This document shows, piece by piece, positions 32,929 to 42,294 of a stretch of 64,000 bases of DNA. Both the position numbers and the translations under genes were made by a program. Location: positions 1 to 64,000 of the forward strand of contig JAXHMM010000005.1 in NCBI GenBank assembly GCA_034521445.1. Reading direction: 5' to 3'. Under the pieces are notes generated by a model. That model ran no database searches. It was not told where the DNA came from and saw only the letters and a list, made by a program, of their open reading frames with translations. Position 1 is the stretch's first letter; each line of letters begins with the position of its first letter. This DNA is from Balneolaceae bacterium. Lineage in GTDB: Bacteria > Bacteroidota > Rhodothermia > Balneolales > Balneolaceae.

Positions 32929-34023
32929 TTAATGGTGGAAAGGATAGTCGTCTTCCACGAAGACGTCGCGGAAAAGATCCTCCTCCTCGGGAAAGTCGCT
33001 CTCCTCGGCGAAGTCGATGGCGTCAAGAACGGTCTGGTCCACCTGCTCCTCGATCTCCTCCAGTTTTCCGGCCTCTGCAATATCGTTGTCGGTAATATAC
33101 TGCCGCAGCCGCTCGATGGGGTCCATCTCCTCGTACTCCTTGAGCTCGTCCTTGGTGCGGTAGTTCATAGGGTCGGACATGGAGTGGCCGCGGTAGCGGT
33201 AGGTGCGAATCTCCAGCAGCCAGGGCATGGAGTTCTCGCGGATGTCTTCGGCGATTTCCTTGATGGACTCGTAGACGGTGAACACGTCCATCCCGTTGAT
33301 CACCCCGCTCTTCATACCGTAGCCCTTCGCCCGCTCGTGCAGCTCGCCCACGGAGTGGCGGTGCACCGCCGTGCCCATGGCGTAGCCGTTGTTCTCGATG
33401 GCGAAGAGGCAGGGCAGCTCCCAGAGCTGGCTCATGTTGAGCGTTTCGTGGAAGGCGCCCTGGTCCACCGCCCCGTCGCCCAGAAAGCAGGCGGTCACGC
33501 GGCTGTTCTGCTTGTACTTGTTGGCCAGGGCGATGCCGGCCCCCAGCGGGATGTGTCCCCCCACAATACCGTAGCCGCCCCAGAAATGCTCCTTCACGTT
33601 GGCGAAGTGCATGGAGCCGCCCTTGCCGCGGGAGCAGCCGGTGACCTTGCCGTAGAGTTCGGCCATGCCCTCTTCCGGGGTGACCCCGCGCACCAGTCCC
33701 CACCCGTGGTCGCGGTAGGCGGTAATGATGTCGTCGTCGCCGTTGAGCGCCCGGGCCGTGCCCGTGGAGACCGCCTCCTGTCCCATATAAAGGTGTAAAA
33801 AGCCCCCGAACTTTCCCTTCTGGTACATCTGCATGGCCCGCTCCTCGAAGCGCCGCTGCAGGTACATCTCCTCGAACATCTCCACCACGTCCTCTTCGGT
33901 GAGACCGAGGGACTTGTGTTTCTTGCGGGTGGGCTTGGGGAGGTCGGTGCTGCGCATGATCTCCCCGTTGGTCCGGATGCCTGTGCCCTGGGGATGGAAA
34001 GTTATCTCCTTCTCATTGGCCAT
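32929..34023 (-). CDS. pdhA: Pyruvate dehydrogenase E1 component, alpha subunit
   Basis: 364 residues. The thiamine-diphosphate-binding motif GDGAVDQGAFHETLNMS...ENNGYAMGT is present, as are the substrate channel segment GKGGSMHF and the phosphorylation-loop-like region YRYRGHSMSDP. First gene of the pdhA-pdhB-pdhC operon. The upstream spacer toward alaS carries a degenerate octamer repeat. Confidence 0.96.
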   Translation of the reverse strand: MANEKEITFHPQGTGIRTNGEIMRSTDLPKPTRKKHKSLGLTEEDVVEMFEEMYLQRRFEERAMQMYQKGKFGGFLHLYMGQEAVSTGTARALNGDDDIITAYRDHGWGLVRGVTPEEGMAELYGKVTGCSRGKGGSMHFANVKEHFWGGYGIVGGHIPLGAGIALANKYKQNSRVTACFLGDGAVDQGAFHETLNMSQLWELPCLFAIENNGYAMGTAVHRHSVGELHERAKGYGMKSGVINGMDVFTVYESIKEIAEDIRENSMPWLLEIRTYRYRGHSMSDPMNYRTKDELKEYEEMDPIERLRQYITDNDIAEAGKLEEIEEQVDQTVLDAIDFAEESDFPEEEDLFRDVFVEDDYPFHH

Positions 34024-34084
34024 AAATAACGGTCTGGTTGGATGCTGCCTTCATTTGGGGAGCGAAAATATACCTAAAAACTTA

Positions 34085-34133
34085 CAAAGTCTTAAAGTCT
34101 TTAAAGTCTGAAAGTCCAGAAGTCCGAGGTCTA
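34085..34133. repeat. Degenerate AAAGTCTT tandem repeat
   Basis: About six copies of an 8-9-base unit (AAAGTCTT, AAAGTCTT, TAAAGTCTG, AAAGTCCAG, AAGTCCGA, GGTCTAAA), decaying towards the alaS stop at 34142. It occupies most of the spacer between alaS and pdhA; role unknown. Confidence 0.7.
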
Positions 34134-34141
34134 AAAGCCTA

Positions 34142-36808
34142 TTAAGTCTGAAGTTGCTCGCGGATGAGTTGCTCGGCTTCCTGGAGCACCTGCGGCAGCT
34201 TTTCAGGATGGCGCCCGCCGGCCGTGGCCAGGGTGGGCTGCCCTCCTCCCCCGCCGCCCAGGCGCTTGCCGAGCTCGCCCACCAGCGAACCGGCCTTCAG
34301 GCCGTCGGCGGCCAGATCTTTGGTCACCGCGGCCATCAGGTAGACCTTGCCCTCCTGCGGGTCGCGCGATCCCAGCAGGGTGACGGATTTATCGGGACGC
34401 TTTTCAAGAGCCTCGTAGCCCAGCTGCTTGAGCAGGTCCATGTCGGCCCCCTCAATCTCGCCGCGGGTCAGCCGCAGCCCTGCGGGCAGCTCCTCGGACT
34501 GCTCCATGAGCCGTTCCAGCCGGGAGCCGGCCTGCTGCATGCGCAGTCGTTCCACCTCCTTCTGGAGTTCTTTGCGCTCCTCCAGGAGACGATGCACGTC
34601 CCGTACCGGGTCGTCGGTCTGTCCCAGCTCCCTGCGTATGCCCTCCAGCTGCTCCTGCTCGCCGCGCAGCAGCCGGTCGGCGCTGCGTCCGGCCACCGCC
34701 TCGATGCGGCGTATGCCGGCGGCCGCGGAAGACTCGTCGGAGAGGCGGAAATAGCCGATCTCCCCGGTGGCCTTCACGTGCGTGCCCCCGCAGAGCTCCA
34801 CGGAGTAGTCCGGATCGAAGGTAATCACCCGTACGCGTTCGCCGTACTTCTCGCCGAAAAGCATCATGGCGCCGCGCTCGCGGGCCTCCTCGATGGGAAC
34901 TTCGCGCTCCTCCCCGCGGGGGATGTTCGCCTGTATTTTTTCGTTGACGATAGACTCGATCTGCCGGAGCTCCTCGCGGGAGACCTGCTCGTAGTGAGAA
35001 AAGTCGAATCGCAGGTGCTCCTCGTCCACCAGCGAACCTTTCTGGGCTACATGATCTCCCAGCACCCTGCGCAGGGCGGCGTGCACCAGGTGGGTGGCGC
35101 TGTGGTGCTTGCGGATTTCACGGCGCCGCTCGGCGTCCACGATGGCCTCCCACTCCCCCCCGGGATCTTCCGGAAGGCGGTCCACGTAGTGCACGAAGCC
35201 GCGGGGTGATTTCTGCACGTCGGTCACCCGCAGGTGCACATCACCATTGGTCAGCACGCCGGTGTCGGCCACCTGTCCCCCGCTCTCGGCGTAGAAGGGG
35301 GAGCGGTCCAGCAGCACGGCCTTGCGCTCTCCGCCCCTAACCGCGCGGATGCGGCTGGCGGTCCGCAGAGTGTCGTAGCCCTCGAAGGAAAAATCCTCGC
35401 CCTCGTGCACGCTCACCCACGCCTCGCCGGCGTCGGCATCGGCCTGGAAGGAGCCGGCCGCGCGGGCCCGCTCGCGCTGGGCCTCCATGCGCTCGCGGAA
35501 GCCCTCCGTGTCCACCTCCATCCCCCGCTCGCGTGCCATGAGCTGGGTCAGGTCGATGGGAAAACCGAAGGTGTCGTGCAGCTTGAAGGCGTCGGCGCCC
35601 GATATGCGTTCGGAATCCTCGGCCACCTCCTCGAAGAGCTCGATGCCCTGCCCCAGGGTTTTCAGAAAGCCCTGCTCCTCCGAGCGGATGACGTTGGCCA
35701 CGTAATCCTCCTGCTGCGCCAGCACGGGGAAAACCTCCTCGAACTGCTCCGCCAGCACGGGCACCAGCTTGTGGAAAAAGGGCTCCTTGAGATCGAGCTT
35801 GTCCCAGCCGTAGCGGATGGCCCGACGCAGGATGCGGCGCACCACAAAGCCGCGGCCCTCGTTGCCAGGGGAGGCGCCGTCGGCAATGGAGAAGGCCACC
35901 GCGCGGATGTGGTCGGCGATCACGCGCATGGCGATGTCGGTCTCCTCCTTCCCGCCGTAGCTCACACCGGCCAGCTCGCCGATGGCCTCCAGCAGGGGTT
36001 CGAACAGGTCGGTGTCGTAGTTGGAGCGCTTCTCCTGCAGCACGGCGCAGATGCGCTCGAAACCCATGCCCGTATCCACGTGCTGCGCGGGGAGCTTCTC
36101 CAGCTCGCCGCCGGAGGTGCGGTTGAATTGGATGAAAACCAGGTTCCAGATCTCCATCACCCGCGGGTCGTCGCGGTTCACCAGCTCGGCGCCGGGCTTC
36201 TTCGCCCGCTCGTCGTCGGGACGCAGGTCGATGTGCACCTCCGAGCAGGGTCCGCAGGGACCCGTATCGCCCATCTCCCAGAAATTATCCTTTTTGTCGA
36301 ACAGCAGAATCTGCTCCTCCGGTATGCCCGTTTCGGACTTCCAGAGATCAATGGACTCCTGGTCCACCGGCAGGCCGTCGGAGGCGTCCCCTTCAAAAAC
36401 CGTGGCGTAGAGGCGGTCCGGGGCCAGTCCCCATCGATCCACCAGCAGCTCCCAGGCCCAGGCGATGGCCTCCTTTTTGAAGTAGTCGCCGAAGGACCAG
36501 TTGCCCAGCATCTCAAAGAGGGTGTGGTGGTAGGTGTCGTGGCCCACCTCCTCCAGGTCGTTGTGCTTGCCGCTGACGCGGATGCAGCGCTGGGTGTCAA
36601 CCGCCCGCTTCCAGACCTCGCCGTCCTCCCGGTAGCCCGGCTCCCGGCCCAGGAAAATGGGCTTGAACTGATTCATGCCGGCGTTGGTGAAAAGAAGGGT
36701 GGGATCGTCCTTGGGCACCACTGGTGCGCCGGGAACGAGCAGATGCCCCTTCTCCCTGAAAAAATCGAAAAATTCCCGGCGTATCTGTTCGGAACTCTTG
36801 AAACTCAT
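34142..36808 (-). CDS. alaS: Alanyl-tRNA synthetase
   Basis: Charges tRNA-Ala. The 888 residues include the class II catalytic domain (residues 1-250; TNAGMNQFKPIFLG, DDPTLLF), the tRNA-recognition region, the editing domain with HSATHLVHAALR (HxxxH zinc motif) and CGGTHV, and the C-Ala domain with a coiled coil and a glycine-rich LGGGGGGQPTLATAGG. Full length. Leftward, with a 118-base spacer before pdhA downstream; divergent from the DUF502 gene. Confidence 0.98.
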   Translation of the reverse strand: MSFKSSEQIRREFFDFFREKGHLLVPGAPVVPKDDPTLLFTNAGMNQFKPIFLGREPGYREDGEVWKRAVDTQRCIRVSGKHNDLEEVGHDTYHHTLFEMLGNWSFGDYFKKEAIAWAWELLVDRWGLAPDRLYATVFEGDASDGLPVDQESIDLWKSETGIPEEQILLFDKKDNFWEMGDTGPCGPCSEVHIDLRPDDERAKKPGAELVNRDDPRVMEIWNLVFIQFNRTSGGELEKLPAQHVDTGMGFERICAVLQEKRSNYDTDLFEPLLEAIGELAGVSYGGKEETDIAMRVIADHIRAVAFSIADGASPGNEGRGFVVRRILRRAIRYGWDKLDLKEPFFHKLVPVLAEQFEEVFPVLAQQEDYVANVIRSEEQGFLKTLGQGIELFEEVAEDSERISGADAFKLHDTFGFPIDLTQLMARERGMEVDTEGFRERMEAQRERARAAGSFQADADAGEAWVSVHEGEDFSFEGYDTLRTASRIRAVRGGERKAVLLDRSPFYAESGGQVADTGVLTNGDVHLRVTDVQKSPRGFVHYVDRLPEDPGGEWEAIVDAERRREIRKHHSATHLVHAALRRVLGDHVAQKGSLVDEEHLRFDFSHYEQVSREELRQIESIVNEKIQANIPRGEEREVPIEEARERGAMMLFGEKYGERVRVITFDPDYSVELCGGTHVKATGEIGYFRLSDESSAAAGIRRIEAVAGRSADRLLRGEQEQLEGIRRELGQTDDPVRDVHRLLEERKELQKEVERLRMQQAGSRLERLMEQSEELPAGLRLTRGEIEGADMDLLKQLGYEALEKRPDKSVTLLGSRDPQEGKVYLMAAVTKDLAADGLKAGSLVGELGKRLGGGGGGQPTLATAGGRHPEKLPQVLQEAEQLIREQLQT

Positions 36809-36979
36809 CGTCGGACCCGGTGGACTGTATGGGATTGCTCGGCGCCGCCGGACCTTCCGGAAACGCCTTGGAAAATAGAAAAATTACGGCTATAACTCAC
36901 CTTGCGCAGGCGGTCTTGCAGAGCTCCGCGGGTCCTTCTATCATAGGGTGGTTCCATAACTTCAAATACGACTCCTTTC

Positions 36980-37546
36980 ATGAAAACCCTCGCCAACTAT
37001 TTCTTCCGCGGTCTCCTGGTACTTTTTCCCGCCTTTGCCACCGTCTACCTGCTGGTTGCAGGCGTACGCTGGGCCGACGGCCTGCTCAGCAACCTGCTGG
37101 CGGAGTCGTTCGGGGTGGTGGTGCCCGGACTGGGCCTGGTGATCGTGCTGGGAGGCGTCACCCTCATGGGATTTCTCTTCTCGCGCGCCTTCGTGCGTCC
37201 CATACTCTCCTTCCTGGAGCGCCTGATCACCCGCGTGCCCCTGGTCAGCATCGTCTACTCCTCCCTCAAGGAGCTGACGGAGGCCTTTGTGGGCGACAAG
37301 AAAAAATTCAACAAGCCGGTCCTGGTTCGATTCCCCGGCAGCGGCGTACACAGGGTGGGCTTCCTGACGAGGGAGTCACTGGACGATTTCGAGCTGGAAG
37401 GTCATGTGGCGGTCTACTGCCCGCACTCCTACAACTTTTCGGGCAACCTCTACCTGGTGCCGTCAGACTGCGTGAGCCGGCTGGAGATCAACGCCAGCGA
37501 TGCCATGCGCTACGCGGTTTCCGCAGGCGCCACGGAGCTGGGCTAG
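36980..37546 (+). CDS. DUF502 membrane protein
   Basis: 188 residues, two N-terminal membrane helices (FRGLLVLFPAFATVYLLV and FGVVVPGLGLVIVLGGVTLMG) and the conserved segments ERLITRVPLVSIVYSSLKEL and GHVAVYCPHSYNFSGNLYLV. These are the signature of DUF502, a family of inner-membrane proteins of unknown function. Its stop overlaps the stop of the convergent reductase gene by 4 bases. Confidence 0.85.
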   Translation: MKTLANYFFRGLLVLFPAFATVYLLVAGVRWADGLLSNLLAESFGVVVPGLGLVIVLGGVTLMGFLFSRAFVRPILSFLERLITRVPLVSIVYSSLKELTEAFVGDKKKFNKPVLVRFPGSGVHRVGFLTRESLDDFELEGHVAVYCPHSYNFSGNLYLVPSDCVSRLEINASDAMRYAVSAGATELG

Positions 37547-38469
37547 TAGACCTCCACAAAGGTGCGGGATGCGGGTTTCACCTTTCGCCTGATCTCCTCG
37601 TCGGTCCACGTCGAGGGATCCTTGCCGTGCAGCTCCTCCCGCACGTCCAGGTACTCGGTCAGCCCCTTGAGAGCCAGCGCCTGGTAGATGCCCGACTCCA
37701 TGCCCTTGAGTCCGCATATATAAAGTAAGGTGTCGTCCCGCTGCAGCAGGGGATCCAGCAGCCGGTCGTAGTCCCACAGGCAGGTCTGCACATACTTCTT
37801 GGTGCCGTCGGGACGGCGCGCCTCCCGTGAGACGTGGGGCAGGTAGTGAAAATGCTCTTTCTCCTTCGCCAGGGGCTCGAAATAGTCCGCATAAAGCAGG
37901 TCGGTCCGGTAGGGACATCCGAACACGAGCACCACATCTTTCTCCATGCCCTCCTTCATCATCTCCATGACCATGCCCCGGAAAGGCGCGATGCCGGTGC
38001 CGGTGGCGAACATCACATAGTTGAAATCCCCGCTGTTTTCGGGAAGCAGGAAGCGGCGCCCGCTCGGGCCGGTCATGCGCACGGTGTCGCCGGGCTCCAG
38101 ATCGGCCAGGTAGTTCGAGCAGACCCCCAGGTAGAGAGAGTTGTCCTCCAGCTCCTCGATGGTGCGCTTGACGGTGGTGGAGATGAGACTGGACCGGCCT
38201 CCCTCCCCCTCGGTGGGTGAGGAAACAGAATACAGCCGCAGCTTGTGCGCGCGTCCGCGCTCGTTTTCCCCGGGAGGCAGAATGCCCACCGACTGTCCCA
38301 CGCGCACGTGCCCCTCAAGTTCGGTGCCGGAGATGTCGAAAGTCACGTGTCGCACGAAATTGGGACTGTTCTCCTTGGTGCAGACGTAGTTCTCCACGAT
38401 GGGCACCTCCACCGGGTCCCTGGGCGTGTAGATGTTCAGCTCGACTTCCGGCAGCTTGATCTCAGGCAT
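37543..38469 (-). CDS. Ferredoxin-NADP+ reductase, plant type
   Basis: About 308 residues. FAD-binding RLYSVSSP near residue 85, NADP-binding GTGIAPFRGMVMEM near 160, YICGLKGMESGIYQAL and the C-terminal aromatic (VEVY) are the markers of plant/cyanobacterial FNR, which exchanges electrons between ferredoxin and NADPH. A GTG at 38481 is an alternative start. It stands alone; a strong terminator for the OmpW-like gene lies just upstream. Confidence 0.9.
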   Translation of the reverse strand: MPEIKLPEVELNIYTPRDPVEVPIVENYVCTKENSPNFVRHVTFDISGTELEGHVRVGQSVGILPPGENERGRAHKLRLYSVSSPTEGEGGRSSLISTTVKRTIEELEDNSLYLGVCSNYLADLEPGDTVRMTGPSGRRFLLPENSGDFNYVMFATGTGIAPFRGMVMEMMKEGMEKDVVLVFGCPYRTDLLYADYFEPLAKEKEHFHYLPHVSREARRPDGTKKYVQTCLWDYDRLLDPLLQRDDTLLYICGLKGMESGIYQALALKGLTEYLDVREELHGKDPSTWTDEEIRRKVKPASRTFVEVY

Positions 38470-38574
38470 TACCTGTGGCACGTTCGGTTGGGGCTCTTTT
38501 CAGCGGCTTGGAAATTGTGAAGTTGCCTCGTAACAAACAAGGCAAAAATAGGCCGAATAAGGTGGAATAGCCAT

Positions 38575-38615
38575 AAAAAAACCCGTCCCCTGCCGCCGTC
38601 AAGCGGGGGAACGGG
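38575..38615 (-). terminator. Intrinsic terminator of the 38656-39234 gene
   Basis: On the minus strand CCCGTTCCCCCGC, a short loop, then GCGGCAGGGGACGGG and seven T (A-run at 38575-38581 on the plus strand). Long, GC-rich, about 40 bases after the stop. Confidence 0.9.
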
Positions 38616-38655
38616 CGTATAGACTCAAATGGCCCTCAGGGGCCGGGACGGGCAC

Positions 38656-39234
38656 TCAAAGATTGAATGTGAGGGCCAGCGAGAAGACGCTTCCGCTGAA
38701 ACTGGCGTCTTCGACGTTGTTCTCATTCTGGTCGGGATTCAGGAAGAGGTAGCGGTAGTCTCCGCTCAGGGAGATGTTGTCGTTCGCCGCCAGTTCCAGC
38801 CCGAATCCAAGGTGGTAGCCCATGTTGAAGTCGCTGTCGTCGGAGCAGCCTACCAGGCCCCCGTCGCAGTCGTAGTTTTGGTAATACAGACCCAGTCCGC
38901 CCAGACCGTAGGGACGCACGCCGGCATCAAGGGGAACAAAAAGCATCAGCGATCCAGTTATAGGCACCTGGCTGACGGTCACGTCGGTGCCGTCGGGATA
39001 GCTGTAGTCCGCGGAAGTGCGGTATTCAAGCGCGGCCTCAAAGCCCACGATGCGGCTGAAACGTAAGCGCATCTGTCCTCCGAAATAGAATTGGCCCTCG
39101 TTGGCATCCTCGGCCTGGTAGTAGCCGATGCGCGGACCGATGCCAAAGGCATTGTCGGAAGAGGTGTCCTGGGCTAAAATTGCCGCGGGGACCGCCAGGA
39201 ACAAGGCAATGGCTAGCAGTATGGATTTTTTCAT
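38656..39234 (-). CDS. Small outer-membrane beta-barrel protein
   Basis: 192 residues, signal peptide MKKSILLAIALFLAVPAAILAQ, then about eight amphipathic strands with the barrel pattern GIGPRIGYYQAED, GFEAALEYRTSADYS, GYHLGFGLELAAND and a terminal aromatic strand SVFSLALTFNL. It fits the OmpA/OmpX-like barrel class; two cysteines in one loop (YDCDGGLVGCSDD) could form a disulfide. Monocistronic with its own terminator. Confidence 0.8.
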   Translation of the reverse strand: MKKSILLAIALFLAVPAAILAQDTSSDNAFGIGPRIGYYQAEDANEGQFYFGGQMRLRFSRIVGFEAALEYRTSADYSYPDGTDVTVSQVPITGSLMLFVPLDAGVRPYGLGGLGLYYQNYDCDGGLVGCSDDSDFNMGYHLGFGLELAANDNISLSGDYRYLFLNPDQNENNVEDASFSGSVFSLALTFNL

Positions 39235-39325
39235 GAAAGTCGGTGATTTGAATTAGGGGTTACGGCCTGTGTACAGCACACCGACATGCTTGTTCCGGTC
39301 TTTTTGGAATAGGGCGGTCCCCTTG

Positions 39326-40057
39326 CTACTGGTTGCTGATGCGGTAGCGGATGATCTCCTCAATGGTGGGCAGCTCCCCGTCCGGATTCTGTTCAATGAG
39401 CGACTCCACGTCGTCTGAAGTCGCGCCCACGTTGCGCAGGCGGATCAGCTCATCCATGGTAATATCTGGATAACCCAGGTCGTGCATGTTGCTCGTGAAA
39501 AAGGCCGTCACGCCGGCCCTCTCCAGCTGGATGAGCTCGTCCACCGACAGCTCGTAGCCCAGCTCCTGCATCATGGCGGCGAAGGTGGAACTGACCCCCT
39601 CCTGCGCCAGGCGGGTGACCTGGTCCAGCGTCAGCTGATCGTAGCCCAGGGCGCGGATGGCACGGGTATAGGTGGCCGTGACCCCCTGCTCACGCAGGAC
39701 TAGCAGGTCCTCCTCGGTCAGGCCCGTATAGCCCATCTCCTCCATCGAGGCGCCCATGGCCTGAAGGAGCTGCGGGCTGGGACTGTTCGAGAACAGTTCA
39801 AAGGTGGGAAAGAGATCGGGCTGAATCTCCATGTCGGTGTAGCGGTTCCCAGCATAGATGAGAAAGGTGGTCAGGAAACCGATAAGCAGCACATACTTGA
39901 TCCAGTTGGAGGCCGAAAATCCTGCCTGCAGGATACCCTCACGGGGACGGCGGCGCACGCCGGTCTCTCCAGCACCCGATTCGTTTTCCAGCGAGCGGAG
40001 TTGCTCCTTGAGCGATTTAAACTTGGTGGTCATGACTTCTTGCCCGATCGTTGCCAT
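39326..40057 (-). CDS. Membrane protein with four extracytoplasmic helical repeats
   Basis: 243 residues; AGGAAG lies 5 to 6 bases upstream of ATG 40057. A charged cytoplasmic N-terminus (TKFKSLKEQLRSLENESG) precedes one membrane helix (YVLLIGFLTTFLIYAG, near residues 55-72). Then four tandem repeats of about 33-35 residues follow the pattern LTxDxLxxLxxxGVTxxFxxxMxxLGY (TGLTEEDLLVLREQGVTATY; QLTLDQVTRLAQEGVSSTF; ELSVDELIQLERAGVTAFF; DITMDELIRLRNVGATSDD). Similar repeats occur after BlaR-type sensor peptidases, but no peptidase is here. It lies 57 bases after a response regulator, likely as part of the same transcript. Function unknown. Confidence 0.7.
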   Translation of the reverse strand: MATIGQEVMTTKFKSLKEQLRSLENESGAGETGVRRRPREGILQAGFSASNWIKYVLLIGFLTTFLIYAGNRYTDMEIQPDLFPTFELFSNSPSPQLLQAMGASMEEMGYTGLTEEDLLVLREQGVTATYTRAIRALGYDQLTLDQVTRLAQEGVSSTFAAMMQELGYELSVDELIQLERAGVTAFFTSNMHDLGYPDITMDELIRLRNVGATSDDVESLIEQNPDGELPTIEEIIRYRISNQ

Positions 40058-40114
40058 TCACACTCTTCCTACGAATAACATTGCTTCGGGATTCACATAG
40101 CGGAAAAGTTGGAC

Positions 40115-40477
40115 TCAGGAAGCCTGGCTGAAGGATCGCGTCAGGTCGTCGAAGGTGACAGGCTTGGTAAGAAAATCGAGGTACTCGGAGCGCTGGATAC
40201 GGTTGCGGTACATCTGGTCGGTATTGCCCGTAATGTAAATAACGGGGATGTCCTCCAGCTTGCGGATCTCGGTCATGGCCTCGATGCCGTCGATCTCCCC
40301 CTGCAGGCGAATGTCCATCAAAATAAGGTCGGGCTTGAGTGATCTTGCCGAATAGATTGCCTCCTCGCCGGAGCGGACCTTGCCGACCACCCGGTGCCCC
40401 ATGTTCTTGACCATCTTCTCGATGATCAGGGAGATGATCAGTTCATCCTCTACGATAAGTATGTTTTTGCTGCTCAC
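40115..40477 (-). CDS. Single-domain response regulator (CheY-like receiver)
   Basis: 120 residues, one receiver domain: acidic pair Glu10-Asp11, phosphoacceptor Asp55 (LILMDIRL), Thr83 and Lys105 (FLTKPV). GTG start with GAGG 8 bases upstream. No output domain and no histidine kinase nearby, so it must act through partners elsewhere. The neighbour downstream is the repeat membrane protein. Confidence 0.92.
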   Translation of the reverse strand: MSSKNILIVEDELIISLIIEKMVKNMGHRVVGKVRSGEEAIYSARSLKPDLILMDIRLQGEIDGIEAMTEIRKLEDIPVIYITGNTDQMYRNRIQRSEYLDFLTKPVTFDDLTRSFSQAS

Positions 40478-40835
40478 GATGCCAACCTCTTCTTTTTGGG
40501 GGTTGCGTTCTGAACTTACATATACAAGAGAACTTCAGGCCCCTATTGTTACAAATTTCATATTAGAGTTTTTTAATACGCTATATGGGGCCCAAAGACC
40601 ATTCATCACCCGATTTTGCAACCATCCAAGCCCTTCAAAGCCGCTCGCTTCCTGCCCGACCGATTCTACAGGCACCAAGATAATCGACTCCGCGCTATAC
40701 TGCCTTAAGGTTATAAATGTTTAATCCGACCTGAAGGCCGAACTGTGCAAATTGCCCCCCGTGCAACTCGATTTGCGGACTCCGAAAAATTGTCTATTAT
40801 CGGAGTACAGCTGATCCTCAACGAGCGCATAGGCC
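40478..40835. other. Divergent intergenic region, response regulator / nfeD
   Basis: 358 bases. The left 110 bases are AT-rich and probably hold the response-regulator promoter; the right half leads to nfeD. I found no convincing promoter consensus, small gene or structured RNA. Confidence 0.5.
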
Positions 40836-41306
40836 ATGGACGGAGAAACCCTTACCCTCATTTTCCTCGTAGGAGGCCTGTTGCTGATGCTGCTGGAAAC
40901 AGTAGTCCCGGGCGGGGTCTCGCTCTTCCTGGGACTCAGCGGATTGTTCGTGGCAGCCCTTCGCTGGTTCGGCATCATGGCCGACCCGGCCACCTCCGTG
41001 CTTGTCTGGCTCTTTTCTTCCATAGGACTCATCCTGCTGATGCGGCCCCTCTTTATGAAATACTGGGGAGGCGAAACCTCCTGGAAACCGGCAGACGAAG
41101 ACCTGGAGGCCATGGACCAGCTGGTGGAGGTGACACAGCCGATCAATGCACACGACAGCAGCGGACGGATCCGGTTTCAGGGCAGCGACTGGCAGGCCCG
41201 CACGCTGGAAGGAAAAATTGAAGCCGGCCAAAAGGCGGTCATCAAGTACCGCGACAACGTCACCTGGATTGTCGAGCCTGCGGACGACTACCTGGACGAT
41301 TTCTGA
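40836..41306 (+). CDS. NfeD family membrane protein
   Basis: 156 residues with two to three membrane helices (LIFLVGGLLLMLLETVVPGG; VSLFLGLSGLFVAALRWFGI; VLVWLFSSIGLILLMRPLF) and a C-terminal OB-fold-like domain (GRIRFQGSDWQARTL...GQKAVIKY...VTWIVEP). Short NfeD proteins partner with SPFH/stomatin proteins in membrane organisation, and two SPFH genes follow, so the three form a functional set. Confidence 0.9.
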   Translation: MDGETLTLIFLVGGLLLMLLETVVPGGVSLFLGLSGLFVAALRWFGIMADPATSVLVWLFSSIGLILLMRPLFMKYWGGETSWKPADEDLEAMDQLVEVTQPINAHDSSGRIRFQGSDWQARTLEGKIEAGQKAVIKYRDNVTWIVEPADDYLDDF

Positions 41307-41364
41307 AACGCGGGCGAAGCCTCTCCGTACACTCTTTTCATCCCAACCCCAAATAAACCAGCTT

Positions 41365-42294
41365 ATGTGGACCGCCATTCTAATCCTGGTTGCCCTGGGC
41401 GTCTTTATCTTTACCAAGGTCTTCAAGATTGTGGAGATGCGTGAGGAGGTCATCAAGGAGCGCCTGGGCAAGTACAACAAGACCCTCAAGCCGGGTTTTC
41501 ACTTTCTCATTCCCTTTATCGACCGCCCCGCCTACCAGCAGGAAATGCGCGAGCAGGTCATCGACGTGCCCAGCCAGACCTGCATCACCAAAGACAATAT
41601 CGAAGTGGAGGTCGACGGGCTGGTCTACGTGAAGGTGATGGACTCCTACAAGGCCAGCTACGGCATCGGCAACTACAAGATGGCCGCCGTCAACCTGGCC
41701 CAGACCACGATGCGCAGCGAGATCGGCAAGATAACGCTCGACGACACTTTTTCGGAGCGTGAGAAGATGAACGAAAATATCGTCGAGGAGATCGACAAAG
41801 CCTCCGATCCCTGGGGCATCAAGGTGATGCGCTACGAAATCCGCAACATCCGTCCTTCCGACAACCTGATCAATACCCTGGAGAAGCAGATGGAGGCCGA
41901 ACGGGAGAAACGGGCGGAGATCACCGAGTCGACGGGATCGCGCGATTACAAAATCAACGAATCGGAGGGCGACAAGCAGAGCGCCATCCTTCATTCGGAG
42001 GCGCAGCGTCAGAAACGCATTAACGAAGCCAAGGGCAAGGCGAAGGAGATCGAGCTGATCGCCACCGCAACGGCTAAAGGACTCAAGCGCGTCTCCTCGG
42101 CCATCGCCAAGCCGGGCGGCGACCTCGCCGTCAAGACCAAGCTGATCGAACAGTTTGTCGGGCAACTGGGACGAGTCATGGAGCAAGCCAACGTTTCGGT
42201 ACTGCCTACCGAAACCGCCAACCTGAAAACCTTCTTTGAAGGGGCCAGCAAGATTACCGAGCACACGCCAACCAAATCCAAGGGTGACTCCTGA
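41365..42294 (+). CDS. SPFH/stomatin-like protein 1
   Basis: 309 residues from ATG 41365; the frame extends upstream to 41146 but that part overlaps nfeD out of frame. One N-terminal membrane segment (AILILVALGVFIFTKVF), the SPFH domain (ERLGKYNKTLKPGFHFLIPFIDRP ... DNIEVEVDGLVYVKVMDSYKASYGI), then a coiled-coil/flotillin-like tail (EKQMEAEREKRAEITES). It resembles QmcA/paraslipins. The stop shares one base with the start of the second SPFH gene (TGATG). Confidence 0.92.
   Translation: MWTAILILVALGVFIFTKVFKIVEMREEVIKERLGKYNKTLKPGFHFLIPFIDRPAYQQEMREQVIDVPSQTCITKDNIEVEVDGLVYVKVMDSYKASYGIGNYKMAAVNLAQTTMRSEIGKITLDDTFSEREKMNENIVEEIDKASDPWGIKVMRYEIRNIRPSDNLINTLEKQMEAEREKRAEITESTGSRDYKINESEGDKQSAILHSEAQRQKRINEAKGKAKEIELIATATAKGLKRVSSAIAKPGGDLAVKTKLIEQFVGQLGRVMEQANVSVLPTETANLKTFFEGASKITEHTPTKSKGDS

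Noticed and set aside
41146-41364. A longer SPFH1 start at 41146 with an N-terminal extension
   Set aside because: That part overlaps nfeD in another frame and shows no family residues; ATG 41365 precedes the expected membrane segment.
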